From an uncultured Rhodobacterales bacterium (GTDB lineage: Bacteria > Pseudomonadota > Alphaproteobacteria > Rhodobacterales > Rhodobacteraceae), in assembly GCA_937901055.1 (NCBI GenBank), contig CALCGO010000364.1, positions 1-7,347 of the forward strand: 7,347 nucleotides of DNA. The letters are read 5' to 3'. A model generated the notes under the pieces. That model had not been told where the DNA came from. It did no database searches and saw nothing but the letters and a program-made list of their open reading frames with translations. A program made the position numbers and the translations under genes. Shown here piece after piece: positions 5,348 to 7,347 of this stretch (position 1 is the stretch's first letter; every line of letters begins with the position of its first letter).

Positions 5348-6374
5348 CCTAACCAGCCCAACGCCCCGCAACCCGCTAAAACTCCTGTCACCTTTGTGGT
5401 CGCCGTGGGGCATGATCGTGTTGATCCTCGCGCTGATTGCCGTTCTTGACCCACGCAACATGGGCGCGATCATCGAAATTGCCATCCGCGCGCTTGGGGG
5501 CACTGCGCCCTATATCCTGTTCGCGGTCGTCACGATCGCCTACCTAAGCGCAAGCGGTGCCGAGGCAATCATCGCCAACGTTTTCAAGGGCCGCGAATAC
5601 CGCATGATTATCCTCGCCGCGCTGGTCGGTGGCCTTGCCCCGTTCTGTTCATGCGAAGTCATCCCCTTCATCGCAGGCCTCCTGGCCATGGGCGTACCGC
5701 TTGGCCCCGTTATGGCGTTCTGGCTCGCGTCCCCGCTGGTTGATCCCCCGTCTTTGCTAATCACCGCAGGCGCGCTGGGTTGGAACTTCGCAATCGCCAA
5801 AGCCGTCACCGCCGTACTACTTGGCCTAGCGGGTGGGTTCATCGTCAGTTTTTTGGTGAAAACCGGGGCCTACAAAAACGTTCTGCGCCCGCGTAAAAGC
5901 GCTGGCTGCGGTTGCGGCCCCTCCCCCATTGATCAAAAACCGGTCTGGAAATTCTGGGTGGAAGCTCCACGCCGCGCCACCTTCATGGAACTTGGCAAAG
6001 AGAATATGTTGTTTTTGCTGAAATGGATGTCATTGGCCTACCTTCTTGAAGCCTTGATGATCACCTACGTCCCTGCCGACCTGATCGCTGGCGTGCTTGG
6101 CGGTGAAGGTCCAAAACCTGTAATTCTAAGCGCCCTGATCGGTGCCCCCGCGTACCTGAACGGCTACATCGCCCCGCCCCTGCTGGCCGGATTAATGGAA
6201 CAAGGCATGACCGCAGGCGCCGCAATGGCCTTTATGGTTGCCGGAGCCGTAAGTTCAATCCCCGCCATGACCGCCGTCTGGTCGCTGGTAAAACCAAGGG
6301 TTTTCTTCACCTACATGTCACTAGGCATATTCGGTGCAATGGTTGCTGGTTTCGCATTTGGGGCAATCGCCTAA
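5340..6374 (+). CDS. arsP: ArsP-like permease (PF03773, YraQ/DUF318 family)
   Basis: This encodes a 344-residue inner-membrane permease with about eight to nine helices. The family signature P101-F-C-S-C-E-V-I-P109 in a membrane segment is clear. It is followed by S131-P-L-V-D-P-P and the C-terminal block G268-A-P-A-Y-L-N-G-Y, with the S-S-I-P stretch at 305-308. A central hydrophilic loop carries C190-G-C192-G, a cysteine cluster common in this family and a plausible metalloid site. ArsP of Campylobacter jejuni exports trivalent organoarsenicals, and other PF03773 members have unknown substrates. The arsR partner with its Cys-Cys pair favours the ArsP role here. The ATG at 5340 has GGAG (5329-5332) 7 nt upstream inside arsR and overlaps the arsR stop. 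No terminator with a T-run follows; a 5-bp hairpin (6383-6396) is the only stem seen before the next gene. Confidence 0.88.
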   Translation: MSDLTSPTPRNPLKLLSPLWSPWGMIVLILALIAVLDPRNMGAIIEIAIRALGGTAPYILFAVVTIAYLSASGAEAIIANVFKGREYRMIILAALVGGLAPFCSCEVIPFIAGLLAMGVPLGPVMAFWLASPLVDPPSLLITAGALGWNFAIAKAVTAVLLGLAGGFIVSFLVKTGAYKNVLRPRKSAGCGCGPSPIDQKPVWKFWVEAPRRATFMELGKENMLFLLKWMSLAYLLEALMITYVPADLIAGVLGGEGPKPVILSALIGAPAYLNGYIAPPLLAGLMEQGMTAGAAMAFMVAGAVSSIPAMTAVWSLVKPRVFFTYMSLGIFGAMVAGFAFGAIA

Positions 6375-6401
6375 GCAATGGACCGTTCCCCAACGGACAT
6401 C

Positions 6402-6477
6402 TTGAAAGCGCAATAAAAATCAGACAGAGTGCCTACTTTCAAATGTAGAAACCGAACTATGACTATTGCGCTTTCAA
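6402..6477. repeat. 14-bp perfect inverted repeat spanning the AEC gene start
   Basis: TTGAAAGCGCAATA (6402-6415) and TATTGCGCTTTCAA (6464-6477) are exact reverse complements separated by 48 nt. The right arm lies in codons 2-7 of the AEC transporter gene, and the ATG (6459-6461) and ribosome-binding region are in the loop. In mRNA it would form a stable 14-bp stem across the start; in DNA it could be a pair of protein sites. A 14-bp match at this range is not expected by chance in a window this size. Confidence 0.6.
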
Positions 6478-7347
6478 TCCTGCCGATATTCCTCACATTA
6501 GTGTGCGGATATGCAATGGTAGCCACAAAATTCCTGCCGCACGAACGATGGGAAGGGATTGAAACTCTCAGTTTCCGCCTCCTAATTCCCGTCGTACTGA
6601 TCAGAGCGATCGCGGGGTCTGATCTATCCGTATCCAAATTCGGTTCAATGATATTGGTACTGGTGGGCGCACTCACTATCGCAGGCCTTTTGGTTCTGCT
6701 GCTACGGCGCATATTAAGCCAAGAACAGTTGCCAAACTCCGCTTTCACTACGATTTTCCAAACGACAACACGCTGGAACGCATTTATCGCATTAGCCGCT
6801 GCTGAACTGCTTATTGGACCAGAGGGATTTGCATTAATAGCTGTCGCGATGGCCGTGCTGATACCCCTGATCAATATCGCAAATATCATTGTTCTTGCCG
6901 TGTTTGGAACGGGCCGCGCGACCCTCAGCATGATATTCAAAACCGTATTCAAAAACCCGCTTGTCCAAGCCTGTTTAGTCGGCCTAGCGCTAAATCTGTC
7001 AGGTGTAGTTCTACCCCAGCCAATTCTCCAAACATTAGACCTGATCGGACGCTCCGCGCTAGGCGTTGGCCTTCTTGCCGTAGGCGCCGGGATCAGCTTG
7101 AAGCGCTTGTCTAAGAATTCTTTTCCCGTCTGGGCAGGCATTATTTTTCGTCTAGCGCTTTGCCCGGCACTTTTCATCGCGCTGTCACAGGTGGCGGGCT
7201 TAAACCCAACGCAAACGCTTGCCGGTGTTTTGGTTTTGGCCGTCCCCGCAGCATCCAACGGATACATTGTAGCGAAACAGATGGGCGGGGATGTGGACCT
7301 TTATGCAGATACTCTCGCATGGCAAACGGTAATTGCCATGCTGTTAC
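6459..7347 (+). CDS. AEC-family (auxin efflux carrier) transporter, 3' end missing
   Basis: This is an open frame of 296 codons running off the window end without a stop. It encodes an inner-membrane carrier of the AEC family (PF03547). The first helix (A4-L-S-I-L-P-I-F-L-T-L-V-C-G-Y-A-M) is typical of the family N-terminus. About ten hydrophobic segments follow. Recognisable family features are Q101-T-T-T-R-W-N107, K165-N-P-L-V-Q, and the helix A262-P-A-A-S-N-G-Y-I-V-A-K-Q-M-G-G near the end. Bacterial members are about 300-320 residues, so only some 10-20 are missing. The start has a poor Shine-Dalgarno (no more than GTAGAA about 10 nt upstream) and lies in the loop of the 14-bp inverted repeat. 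It is 84 nt after arsP on the same strand with no clear promoter, so it may be read from the arsRP transcript. Bacterial AEC proteins move organic acids such as malate, but the substrate here cannot be told. Confidence 0.88.
   Translation, partial: MTIALSILPIFLTLVCGYAMVATKFLPHERWEGIETLSFRLLIPVVLIRAIAGSDLSVSKFGSMILVLVGALTIAGLLVLLLRRILSQEQLPNSAFTTIFQTTTRWNAFIALAAAELLIGPEGFALIAVAMAVLIPLINIANIIVLAVFGTGRATLSMIFKTVFKNPLVQACLVGLALNLSGVVLPQPILQTLDLIGRSALGVGLLAVGAGISLKRLSKNSFPVWAGIIFRLALCPALFIALSQVAGLNPTQTLAGVLVLAVPAASNGYIVAKQMGGDVDLYADTLAWQTVIAMLL

Noticed and set aside
6383..6396. CCGTT-CCCC-AACGG hairpin after arsP as a terminator
   Set aside because: It has a five-pair stem and no T-run on either side.
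6371..7267. A 298-residue minus-strand reading frame
   Set aside because: It is antisense to the AEC transporter frame, is rich in Arg, Ser, Thr and Pro with no domain pattern, and the plus-strand frame has clear family motifs.

Overview
The window looks like chromosomal DNA of an alphaproteobacterium, most likely a marine Rhodobacterales/Roseobacter-type organism. The main evidence is an alphaproteobacterial-type SspB: an N-terminal SspB fold, an acidic linker and a C-terminal ClpX-binding tail. The moderate GC content and the small DUF4064-like and YffB/ArsC-like genes fit this, but the organism assignment is inference. No rRNA, tRNA, CRISPR array, insertion sequence or phage gene was seen. 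No gene-free stretch exceeds 300 bases; the longest gaps (902-1095 and 3594-3745) are divergent promoter regions.

Left part (1-1378). A few codons of a plus-strand gene may end at position 30, followed by an AT-rich gap. Two minus-strand genes follow: an ArsC/Spx-fold YffB-like protein (575-901) and, 46 nt downstream of it, a small four-helix membrane protein with a TTG start (169-528). Divergent from them is a cold-shock protein gene (1096-1305). Its roughly 120-nt leader contains an anti-Shine-Dalgarno segment. It ends at a strong hairpin plus T-run terminator that overlaps the stop codon of the convergent gene.

Middle part (1377-3593, minus strand). Three closely spaced genes read as one likely operon: sspB (ClpXP adaptor), an unrecognised eight-helix membrane protein, and a membrane-anchored NYN/PIN-like nuclease. 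Gaps are 39 and 42 nt. The grouping of a protease adaptor with a tethered putative RNase and an orphan membrane protein is the least explained part of the window.

Right part (3746-7347, plus strand). An MFS transporter is followed by an arsR-arsP pair, with an 8-nt ATG/TGA overlap between the two genes. The ArsR has only two cysteines, an adjacent pair near its C-terminus, the arrangement described for methylarsenite-selective ArsR. Its partner is a PF03773-type ArsP permease. A perfect 16-bp palindrome lies between the arsR promoter and its Shine-Dalgarno and is the obvious autoregulatory operator. Together they read as an organoarsenical sensing and export operon. An AEC-family (auxin efflux carrier) transporter starts 84 nt downstream and runs off the window end. 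Its start codon lies inside the loop of a 14-bp perfect inverted repeat.
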